Positions 51,391 to 61,600 of a stretch of DNA of 64,000 nt are shown piece after piece; positions within the stretch are counted from its first letter, which is position 1, and every line of letters starts with the position of its first letter. The stretch spans positions 29,166,427 through 29,230,426 of the forward strand of contig OX442315.1 of the NCBI GenBank assembly GCA_949358305.1, in the 5' to 3' direction. The position numbers were made by a program, and so were the translations under genes. This stretch comes from Strigamia acuminata. Lineage: Eukaryota > Arthropoda > Chilopoda > Geophilomorpha > Linotaeniidae. The notes under the pieces are model-generated. The model saw only the letters and a program-made list of their open reading frames with translations, was not told the origin of the DNA and ran no database searches.

Positions 51391-52073
51391 ATGGCAGAAA
51401 GAGTACCGGTAAGTAATTTCAAATTTTTAAATTTTTAAATTTTTTTAAGACGAGAAATTAATGAAATTCCTGTGCATAGAGCGTTTGTAATAACGAAAAT
51501 GCGCATTGCCTAGAAACGAAACTTTGAAAGTGCTCATTTATGCACTTGAAACTATGATTAAACTAGATGATTTTTCTGGTTAAGATGTGTGTTCGAATTC
51601 TAGATGTTATAATAATAATAATAATTAAATTAGATTCAATTCCGTTGTGTTTTCTTTTTCGGATGTGGAGTTTAATCAAGCAACAGTTGATGCCAATTAA
51701 TAAAAATTGTGCACGGTTATAGTTGTTATAGTTATAGTTGTTTTAGTTGTTTAATTTTAATTTTTTTATTTAGACGGAGAAATCGGAGCGCACTTCGGTG
51801 CGCACGTGCGCGACGGAGCGCATGGAGAAGACAGAGCGCGAGCGCACGACAGAGTGCACGTGCTTGACGGGGCGCACGGAGAAGACGGAGCGCTCGCGCA
51901 CGGACGCGAAGAAAACGGAGCCGGAGCGGAAAACGGAGCCGGTTCTCCGCGACGACGACGAGGACGGAGAGCTCGGGGAGCTCAAGAAAACGAAGCGCGC
52001 GACGCAAACGGACGCGACGAACACGAAGATTTGCTCTAAAGACGGAGCAGGAGTGCTCGACGAACGCTTGTAG
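51391..52073 (+). CDS. predicted Thr/Glu/Arg-rich small protein C (two exons)
   Basis: Exon 1 (51391-51408) encodes MAERVP and ends in a perfect donor (ccg/gtaagt). Exon 2 (51774-52073) follows a pyrimidine-rich acceptor (tttttttatttag) in the same phase and ends at TAG, giving 105 residues. Exon 2 is extremely GC-rich and built from variants of acggagcgcac, so the protein repeats TEKTER-like motifs (RTEKTERSR, KTEPERKTEP), then has an acidic stretch (RDDDEDGELGEL). No known domain. The 365-base intron contains pieces also found inverted at 5.2, 6.0 and 10.9-11.0 kb. Its end overlaps the last exon of peptide B on the other strand. It could instead be GC-rich low-complexity DNA open by chance. 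Confidence 0.35.
51480..51712 (-). repeat. run of inverted copies from 5.2, 6.0 and 10.9-11.0 kb
   Basis: Four adjoining pieces: 51480-51558 matches the reverse complement of about 5195-5272 (gcgcattgcctagaaacgaa); 51559-51612 that of about 6027-6078 (actagatgatttttctggt); 51628-51656 that of about 10990-11016 (ttcaattccgttgtgttttc); and 51664-51706 that of about 10863-10912 (caacagttgatgccaatta). The pieces sit almost end to end here but are up to 5.8 kb apart at the source. Confidence 0.8.
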
Positions 52074-52628
52074 AAAAATGGTTGATGTTGAACTCCTCCT
52101 CGGACCCGGCGGACGACGACGACAACGACTCGGACCAGGCGGCGGACGACGACGAGGACTCGGCGGACGACGAGGAGTCTGACTCAGGCTCCTCGGGCTC
52201 GAGTTCCGCAATCTATAATAAAACACATTAAACGAGCTCATTATCAGTTAGAAACTTAGGCAAAAGACAAACACAAAGGCCAAGGATCCCCCAACCAAAT
52301 ATAAAACAAACTAAAAGCGTTTTAAAACTCATAGTGACAGTAGTGTTATTTTAGTGTTTACACACTATTTCTTGATTTCATGCATCAAATCAGCTACGTT
52401 GTATAAGTGTAACAATTAAACAATTAAACAAAAAAAAATTATTGATTAGTTTAAAACTTCAAGCTATAGATTCTAAAATTAGCTTAAACAAAACATGCAA
52501 TTTGAGGATAATGCAAATTGTTTTAAACGTGACCTGACCCGAGATAAAAAAAAATTAAAATAAACTACACTTACTGCAAAAAATATCATCAGCATGAATA
52601 TAATAATTCCTACTATTACGAATAACAT
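52036..52628 (-). CDS. predicted small membrane peptide B (two exons)
   Basis: Exon 1 (52628-52575) encodes MLFVIVGIIIFMLMIFFA, a bare hydrophobic helix, and ends in a strong donor (gca/gtaagt). Exon 2 (52212-52036) follows an acceptor (ttattatag) in the same phase, beginning IAELEPEEPESDSSSS, continuing as a Ser/Glu-rich acidic stretch and ending RALLLRL before TAG. The product has 76 residues: a signal-anchor helix and an acidic tail, the same layout as peptide A on the plus strand. An upstream acceptor-like ctgtctacag lies inside a fragment copied from exon 2 of the MBD/PWWP gene. Unknown family; the call rests on splice signals and on the resemblance to peptide A. Confidence 0.35.
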
Positions 52629-52650
52629 CGTGGCAGTTTAGCAGCTAGCT

Positions 52651-52738
52651 GTAGACAGAAGGAACTGTGCAACTGAAGCAAATGTGTGCCCGCTTATGGT
52701 GGCCAAGGTGTTCAACGTAAACACTGTTTCATCGAGGT
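52651..52738 (+). pseudogene. inverted fragment of MBD/PWWP gene exon 2
   Basis: This matches the reverse complement of about 43840-43928, the exon coding for the end of the MBD. The best block is cttatggtggccaaggtg followed by ttcaac; cagaagg and tttcatcgagg flank it. Several substitutions and small deletions mark it as a non-functional fragment. The original reads [16 protein letters not shown]; the copy keeps LMVAKVFN but then shifts. Confidence 0.85.
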
Positions 52739-52835
52739 GTTCTTTAATTGGTTGAAAATTAATTAATCTCGTTAGTCTCCCGTCATATGGGTATCAAGAA
52801 AACCCGGATGCGAAACAAGCGAGGGCATATGTAAA

Positions 52836-52970
52836 AAGAAAGGCATTATTTAATTTATGTCAGTGTTTTTCATTGAGAAAATTTGTTTAAAAATGCAAAT
52901 GTACTCACACGTGCAATCAGGTTCTGTAAAGCATTGAAATTATTTCAATCATGTGAACGCAAAAAATACT
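52836..52970 (+). pseudogene. two fused fragments of timeout (exon 1/intron 1 and exon 6)
   Basis: The stretch at 52836-52935 copies about 35258-35356, covering part of intron 1, its donor and the end of exon 1 (actcacacgtgcaatcaggt). Directly after it, 52938-52970 copies about 34419-34451 from exon 6 (attatttcaatca, then gtgaacgcaaaaa). Both keep the source orientation, but their order is swapped relative to the source, so a simple deletion does not explain the join. Confidence 0.88.
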
Positions 52971-52973
52971 TAC

Positions 52974-53245
52974 TAACAGCCGAAATTCTTGTCAAAAGTG
53001 GAAACAGAATTGTGATTTTGAACTTGGAAGGAACGCAGCTCGTGAGGGATTTTCCAGTAAATATTATATCTGTGGGGAAATCACCGATGGATACAAAGCA
53101 TTGTTCGACGACAAAGTCGCAAAAATCATAAATCCAGAAGGAAAAATTGCGTTGACGGCAAAACGGGAGCGAGACGGATTATATTACATCACCTGCCAAA
53201 GCGCAAAACAAGTCAAACAGACAATTCAAGCGGAAATCGAAACAA
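52974..53245 (+). pseudogene. broken third copia-protease-like unit
   Basis: It is similar to both units of the ORF at 48709-49758, starting at the AEILVKSGNRIV stretch and lacking the catalytic DSG part. A deletion near 53083-53092 (within the GKITDNGY motif) shifts the frame; the second half continues as FDDKVAKIINPEGKIALTAK and NGLYYIT-like text to an end at EIETRIVPK. It abuts the timeout fragments without spacer. In places it resembles unit 1 and in others unit 2, so it may descend from their ancestor. Confidence 0.85.
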
Positions 53246-53319
53246 GAATCGTACCAAAAATAACTCCTCCTATTAAGAATATTTTTATTATGACGTTTTA
53301 TCTACATGACAATAATTAG

Positions 53320-55863
53320 GAGTTAGAAAGTTGTCTTAATTAGTGTGAGCCACATAACTCACACTAAAAATGTTTTTGTATTTTAATTCACATCATTAAA
53401 CTTGTTGCATTCAAAGAAAATTATTTCAGATCCTGCTACCGAAGGTTGAGTTTTCATTCATTTTCACCTCGAAAAAATAAAAGCTACAAATGTTGACTTT
53501 ATTCTTTTATTCTTTTTGTCATCATAAACATATTACAAATATCCCTTAATAACCCCTCTGCTGCTTATTGTTACAACTGCGATCAAACTTTAATTTCTCC
53601 TTTACTTTCCACCATGATAAAATGCCTTAAAACTCTTTTGTTTTTGTTTCAAATTGAGCAAGACTGAGAAAGTGATATTTTTCTATACCAAAAGAAAACA
53701 ATATTCGATAAACGCTGAATACCCTAGAATCATAAATTCCTGCGGATTTTGTGATATGAGGATGTATCAAACATCCGCACAAATTTCATCCCGCATGAGA
53801 TACATAATTACTTAAAACACTACGATACATGTCCGCACAAATTTATGAACTCGGGGTAAAATTTTTCAGATTTAAAAAATAAATAAATAAAAAAAATTTG
53901 CGAAATAAGAAATAAAATAAAATAAACCAATTCTATTGTCATGTTTTAGCCTACAAAAATAAAAATTGTAGCTTCCTCTTCTTCTAGGTCGAAGTTATGT
54001 TCCTGAGATTTAAGAAAATACTATAATAGAGAAATGATTTAGCAGTGCACAAAATGTAGTAGCAACGTATTGAAAAACTGTTTACTCCATATTAATTTTG
54101 AAAATAACAAATTTTGAAAAACTGACTTTACTCTGCAGCATTTTTTTTTATCTTCTTTCTTTTCACATGACACTTTTTCTTTTCGTTTTGGAGTACTTAA
54201 TCGTTTTTTTTTTTTTAACGTAATGTTTATATATATCACGGTTTGCTCCAAATTAAAAATTCTTTCTAATACAGAATAATAATTATGAGCAAATTTGTAC
54301 ATTCAACGGAATGGTATAGATGCACAAAATACAAAAACACAAAATTTGAAACAAAAGCGCAAAAATACCGTACATAGAGTAAGAGTATAAGCAATTATCT
54401 TTCAATTTCTCTCTTGTAATTCGCTTCCTTTTTTCTCCCTACGAATTTCTTTCTGAATGACAAAAGGGGACACTGACAGAAATACACAAAAATTAAAATT
54501 AAATAGTTAACATGACACTATCTATATTCAAACAACTTTGGAATCATATAATCTCTCCAGGAGCAAAAAAATTTCATTTGTGTGAAAACGTACAATTACT
54601 TTTACAATTAATCTAATTTAATTGCTTGTCCTCGAAAATTTCCTCGTTTTTTTTTCTTGTTTTTCTTCTTAAAACTCATTTCTTTTGTAACTATAAGCTC
54701 AAGCTCTGAATAAGTTTCATGCATACTGTTATGGAGAATGAAAAGAGAAGAAAAATTAAGCAGAATGAGGTGTTGAAAGACATGTAAAGTATACAAATAG
54801 TAGCAAAAAAGGCAATCAACATATGGAAGATCACAACTAGAGGACAAAGAGGAAAGGTTCAAATAAAAATGCACACAAGCAAAAGCACATTAGAATCCAC
54901 AATAACATTTGCTTAAGTCTTGTTTGCCAGTTGCTTCTTGATGTCATAAAAAAGCCATCTACTTGACACCTAAATATTTTTTCCTTTAAAAACATTGTTT
55001 TTTCAAAAAAAAAGAAAAGAAAAAATGTATGGTTCAAATTTATCCCCAGATATGCTGATTGTTTGAAAGCTGAATCCAACAGCATTTCTTGTCATTGTGG
55101 GTTTCTTTTGCTGTAAAGTTTATTGCTAGGAACATTGAGCACTCGACAGCAAAAGATATTCTTCTTTTGTTTTTCTCTTTCTCTCTCTCTCTCTCTTTCT
55201 CTCTCACTCTCTTAACAGCTCACAAGCAATAGTTCGTTCGGGCAGCAGCAGCAGCAGATTGGAAGGTGTTCGCCTCACTCCCCACATAAAAACACGTTCA
55301 CAATAATAGTTTGAATTATTGAATCAAAAAACATTGAAATCAAAAAGACATCGAAAACAGATAATCTTGTAAAAAAAAATCACAATATCAGTCAGCGATG
55401 GCTACATGAGTAGATTCTCAATGCCAAAAGTCTTCATGGTAAAAAAAAATTACATCATGGGCACAGTTGTACCTTTTGCACGCACACATACACACACATG
55501 CATGCACAAGCAGTTTCAAATTTGTCAGTCTTTTTTTTTTCCTTGATCCAAAATTTCTTTTTTTTAAAAAACAGCAGAGGCCTCCAAACATACACACACA
55601 AATAGACATAATAGTGGAATCAAGTTCCAGCAATGTTGCTGCGTTTGAGGCATCGTGCACTCGTTTGGTCGTCGCGGAGAAGACCCAAAGAAGAAAGTTT
55701 GGTGGAAAAAAAGGCTTCGGCCTATAGCTTAACTAGGAATTACTGCCTGTTGGAAAGAAAATACACGAAACGTTATAGTTGACAAATACAACAAAATTCT
55801 ATTCAACATTTCCAACCATCAACATTCCCATCATTATACCTGAACATTGTCCTCATCCCACTG
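53320..55863. other. AT-rich stretch with 3' end region of the plexin gene
   Basis: A hairpin (agtgtgag / ctcacact) lies at 53341-53364. Near 53775 and 53828 the string tccgcacaaattt is repeated directly. A CT dinucleotide run lies at 55170-55212 and a CAG run at 55245-55258. The plexin 3' untranslated region should lie just below 55864; a minus-strand AATAAA is present near 55120. No other gene was recognised. Confidence 0.5.
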
Positions 55864-58601
55864 TCATGCGTCTGATTCGCCTGCCATTACTGAGTGGACA
55901 TGCTCGAGTTTGTAAGCTAATTTGTTTTTTCGGGAAAATTCGTCCTCCTCAAGTTGCTGAATTAATTGATCATTATATTTCACTGCATAGCCGTGTAATT
56001 CATACAGTGCACTGTTTGTATTAAACTCATTCGAATGCAGCTGTAATAATACAAATACAATTACATAACGTCGTTACAATTATTCATTTTATCAATTTAT
56101 TTTACCCTCGATTCTTCAGCTAACATGGCATTCATATCTTGATCGCTAATTGCCTGCATTAATTTGATGTCCTGATAATATCTGCAAATCAAATACAATT
56201 AAAATTAAAATTAACAAAACCTTTTCCCTCCATACCTATCAACCCATTCTTTGTAAACGGGAATATCTTTAGCATAAAGCAATTTACTGCTGGGAGAATC
56301 TTTCCCCAGCCTGTGGTCAGATGTAGAACAACTGTCCATGAAAGACACTGCTACAACGGATAGACACGAGTCCACAATATTCGACTTATAAATATCAAAA
56401 ACAAAATTTGGGTTTTTGATCAGGTTCACCCACACCCTGAGCGGAAGGCTGTACAAACGATACACAAAATGTTACAAACAAATATTATCGATCAGAGTAT
56501 TTATTATATTTAGTAACCTATTGCTTTTCCATGTATGAACAACTTCAGAATCAGTAATTCCATGTTGCAACGCTTGATCGTCTAAAAAATCAAACATATA
56601 TTTAATGGCTAAGGGCAATGCGCTCCCTCGATGAGCGGTGCTGAAAATCGTCTCAAATAAGTCATCGACAAATTTCTGCAGTGTTCCCTATTAAAAACGA
56701 ATATACATCGATGTAGAAATTATATACCACGTTTTCTTCGCACAACTAATCACATACTTTGGTAGCCAAAAGCCTTGTCAGATAAATCTCCGAAACCATT
56801 TTATTACCCCTTTCGCCCTCTTTGTGGGCATCACTGTCGTGATGTTTTACCTAGAAAATACAATTCATATTATAATCCTGTAATAAAAATCGATTTCACA
56901 ATGAAAATGACCAAATTGACTACATTTTTTCCATTATTAGGAATGTTTATTGAAATTCAATGCGAAAAATTAAGTCAAATTAAGTAATTTTCATATGCTA
57001 TCGCACTCACAGAATGTACTTACCAGATGCCATTTTTTGTACCCTGTTTCCGGATTATGGTTTAGTGGAGAAGTGGCCCGATTAAGCGGGGGACTAGCGG
57101 ACGATAACTTACTGAAGTTGAGTGTTTCTGTAAATGAAATTATGAAATATAAAATTAAATATCAAAAAAAAAGTAAAAATTAAAAATTAAAAATGTACCA
57201 TATTTATTATGAGACTTCTCAGACTTCTCAGAAAGGATGGACAAGTTGTACATGGATGATTGCTTGGGAACTAGAGTCAGTTGGGCACCTTCTTGTACCT
57301 ATTACACCAAATGCTCAATTTTAGCCTTCAACTCAAAAAGAAAAGTGCTGATAACAACTGACCTTATAATGAGCAAGTGTGTTCAATTTTTTCCACTCGC
57401 CCTCAGTCTTCGTTGTATTATCTTCGTCAGACAGAATCAATCGCCCACTCATTCCAGTTCGCCATTCTAAAAATAAGAAAACAAACGAAACATGAGTTGT
57501 ACATTTAAACAGTAAAAGGAGTGATTGAAACTCACCCAAATCTAAATCATCCTTGGAAGGCCTCTGTGAAAAAGGCGTGCTTTTGTAAATGGAGTCCAAG
57601 GCTTTTTCCTTTACTTGAGAAATCGTGTCACAGTCTAGAACTTTAACTGGCAGGTCCATACTCTCGCTGTGCGGATCCAAACCAGAAACGTAACTCGTTT
57701 GTGGAGAAATGGATACATACACAGTCTAAAAGCAAACACATCGTAAGGATTACCTCAACCAACTGCAATTACAACGCTAAACTTACAAGGCTTTTGTATT
57801 CAATGGATTGTCTGATAAGTTTTTCTTCACTTAATGAGTATCTTGCTTCAGATGTCATGGCGTCCACTGGTCCTTTATCCACTTGTTGTTTGATGGCTCG
57901 ATAAAGCAAATAGAGTGGTTCGCCGGCACATTCTTTAAGAAATTTATATAACAAAAATGCGAACCAGGCGGAAAGCATTTTCTCTGCCACAGATTCAGTT
58001 CTGAAAGAATTAGATTAAATTGAGTTAAACGCAAAAGAAATATATACGGCCAACTCGTTATTTTACCTCCTCAAAAGTAATTTTGGATGAGATTTTCCCT
58101 CAATGCATTTTTCTATTAATTCTGCCAACAGTGTTTTCAAAATGCTGGAAAACAAAAGAAGACATTTTCATTATTTTCAAATTATAATTTTTGATAAAAG
58201 TCCAAGCTCTTACTCTGTGCAATACTCCATTTTGCCTTGTAATGCCACCATGATAAGGGCAGCAACACTGCAGCGATCACGCATCGAAAAGTAACGATTT
58301 GATTCCAATGTTCGAATAAATAACAGCAAAAAAGTTTTGTTCATTATTAATTGACCAAATTGCTTCAAACCCTTTTCTATAGTTGGTCGTCTGTGCAAAT
58401 CGATCTGTAAATACATAAATTGAAATGCAATAAACTACACAAACGGAAGAATTTAACTTACATCTAATTCTTTCAAGGAATTATCATCGCAATTTGGAAA
58501 GAGATTCTTCATAGCATAACCCCGATAATCTCGGAATGGAATTCCACCAGACGTCAGATCGCTAGTCAAATCAGTCATTTCCGTCTGCAGTTCAGCAAAT
58601 G
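55864..58601 (-). CDS. PlexA: plexin A-type receptor: cytoplasmic R-Ras/Rap GAP exons
   Basis: Intracellular half of a plexin, the semaphorin receptor for axon guidance; this part holds the split GAP domain with an inserted Rho-GTPase-binding domain. Exons: 58601-58462, 58404-58214, 58144-58067, 58000-57787, 57725-57536, 57466-57363, 57298-57199, 57127-57024, 56850-56758, 56687-56518, 56448-56236, 56181-56106, 56040-55864 (stop TGA). Hallmarks are [20 protein letters not shown] and [10 protein letters not shown] at the start, and [20 protein letters not shown] in the GAP part. [12 protein letters not shown] and [20 protein letters not shown] mark the GTPase-binding insert. [20 protein letters not shown] and [14 protein letters not shown] come near the end. 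All borders are GT/AG and introns are mostly 50-100 bases. The C terminus ends ESDA and lacks the PDZ motif of plexin B1-3, which supports the A type. Confidence 0.93.
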
Positions 58602-58664
58602 CTATTGGACAAAATAAAAATTATAAAATCACCGTCAAACACCAACAAATAGCGTGTTATTTAC

Positions 58665-61600
58665 CTTCTTTGCATTCGGCTGCAACTCTCAACTCTAAAA
58701 CATCCATTTGTTCTTGCATGTTCTTTAAAACACGATTACTCTCAGTAGATTTGATACGATATGCAATAAGGATAGCAATGACTATCACTAATAAAATAAT
58801 TCCCCCAACTGTTACTCCGATAATCACTGAATTGGGCAAAGTTCCGTCAGGTAAGAGAGGAGATTCGTAGCTCAAATAACCGATTTTGTATCGAAGCTCC
58901 CCTCCAACAATTACTACGACTTCAGGAATGATATTTAAATCTGGATGTCCATCAAAACCACGTGCAGGCGGTTGTGATGTTGGAGGTCTGCAAGTTAACT
59001 GGGTACTTGAAAGTGAGGTCACGTTGCAATAACTGGTTCCAATTTCAACTTTAACATCCGATTCTTTGCTTGCCAAATCGAGATTCTCTCCCTAGAAAAA
59101 CAAAAACAACAAAACATTACAATACGATTCGCTTTTTATAGTGAAAAACCAACGTTTATAGTCAGGTAATCGCTCTTGTAATATTTTATCTGTTTTGTCT
59201 CCTCAAACTCCAGATATTTCGGATTAGGATAAAGCGATAGATTATAATTTCGATATTTGGTAACGTTATCCATGATGAAACCTAGATCCAACCGACGTGG
59301 ATTGTCTGAATCTATTATTCCATCAACAGGTATTCTAGGAGATTTGCACTGCATGAAGGTTGGACTGCCCACATGGCAATGCTACAACATAACAATTAAT
59401 TTATATTATTACCGGTATTTATTTATTTATTTTTAAATAAATTTATATATCTTACGCTAATGTAATCTTGACTCTCATAAGTGACATAAACAAGAGGTTC
59501 TTGTATAGCATCAAAATGAAATCCGTGCACTCGAATGGTAATTCCACCGCTGGGTATTGCACGAATCACCGTGCTCTGGATTACAGCTGGTCCCGACTCG
59601 ACTCGAGTTATCTTAGGATCGTCAACGTAATGGAACTTCATTGACTGGAGTGTCCGTTCTCCGTGATCGAATTTCATACGCAATTCTCCCGTGCGACGGC
59701 GATCTGATCGCGAAGTTATGCACTCAGCATGATGTTTCGATGTGCTGAACATAAGATTTTACTTGTTACACAAACAATCAACGAATAATCAACCAATTAT
59801 TTTGCATACTTAGTAATTCTGCACGGAAGGTCATCTATGAACGCTTGAATTGTACTTCCCGCGTTCATATGTTCTCCCGTAATTCTTAACCGAGTTCCAC
59901 CAGACTGTGGTCCCTTCTTCGGTTTAATAGATTGAATAAAAGGACTCTGAAAACAGTAAAAATGTTAGTAACGGCATCCTACCCCAGGATATGAATAATA
60001 TTTCAACTTACCACATAAACAAATGGCATCGCCGAGTCTCCTCGAAAGGAATCTTGAACTTTGACTATGACAGGACCTTTGTGCATATTTTCAGGAGGAA
60101 GATCTGGTGTCTTAATCTCACAAACAATCCTAAAATGGCAACAACAAAAAAAGATTAAACTTGTACCCAATTAAACAATCTTTTTACTAAACGTGTAGTT
60201 TGCTTACCGTGCCGTACGAACGTATTCATCTTCCACTGGAATGCATTGATGACCAGCTACCGTCACTCCATTTTGAATGTCCTCAAAGGTCCTGCCCAAG
60301 TTAATTCCTTGAATTGTCACTTTGGTCCCTCCTTCCAAAGGTCCCGTTCTCGGTTGAAACTGAATATTTATTCAAAACAAAAATTAACCCTAAAAAAACG
60401 CAACTTTTGCTATTTCTCGTTTTGCACTTACATCCACAATGCGTGGATTCGGGCAGGTTTTCTGTCTATCGAGCCAAGCAACTCCTTGTCCGTCACACTG
60501 GTCACTCACTTGACATTTATCAGAACTCTGACACCATCCACATTTGTACTTTTCAGGTAACGCCAAACATAACCCACAATTATCCGCCATTTTGGGACAG
60601 CGGTAGACTAAAACTAGAATTAAAATATTAAATTAAATTAAAAATTAATTCAAGTTTTCAAAATCAAATCAATTAAAAAGAAACATACCATGAATGTTAT
60701 CAGGATTATCCAAAGGTTTACTTCCACCCCAAATTACGGCAAACGTTGCAGTCAAATTCGATGAGTTACTGTTGTATTTAAACTGCAAAACACGAAACGG
60801 AAAAGAAAAAAAAAATGAAGCAAACAACTCAATTGAAAGTGGTGCTCAACATTCTTCATCCTTACCTCCATGTTTTCACAGTAGATAGTATCTCCAAGAA
60901 GTTGTGCATTCACTTGCTTCACTCTGCCATCGATGTTGAACTGGCACACGAACCGAGTTTGCATTATAAATTGCTAGAAAACGAGTTACAACCATTACAA
61001 TTCAGTCCAGTCCAAATCCGATTTTAAGATTACAGTAAACGGAATAATCAATAATAAAAAAAATGTGTAAAAATGGTTAGTGTTGTCAACAAAACAGGCG
61101 CTAGAAATTCTAGTAAAAATTAGTAAAAGCTAAAAAAGTGAGGGATAATTCCTGCTCAGATAGGTTTCAGAATCAGTCCAAAAAAAAAATGCAAAACAGA
61201 CCATAAAGGGTTAGACCATTTTCAATTTTACACTCAAACTGATAAAATGGTCACATGCTCAAGGGCCTTTCATCTTATCATGAAAATGAAGTTGCCAAGC
61301 TCCAGCTGCTTTCACACACCTGTCAATTGAAGGAACCAGTTAACTGCTTGGGCCCAAATTCACAACTCCCTTGCTGCACAATCCCCTGGCACATTGCCAC
61401 CCTTTAATACCTCAAAAATCTTTACGCCGTATTTTCATTTTTCATATTCCCCATTTTTTCCCTCCTCTTTCATTCACACATTCTAGTGTTTACGATACGA
61501 CGAGCAGAGGCATTTTTCTCTCGATAGGGGGCTGGCGCGACGGAGACACAATGTATTTGTCAATTTCCTACCGAAAAGGAGGACTGTTATCTGACGTTTC

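Noticed and set aside
51732-52241. 169-codon Arg/Pro-rich minus-strand frame
   Set aside because: It is an alternative frame of the GC-rich low-complexity block; the Arg/Pro runs follow from its base repeats. The splice-supported frames were preferred.
53960-53990. Possible copy of the MBD/PWWP C-terminal exon (near 37550)
   Set aside because: Only about a dozen matching bases around gtagcttcctc; not above chance for this composition.
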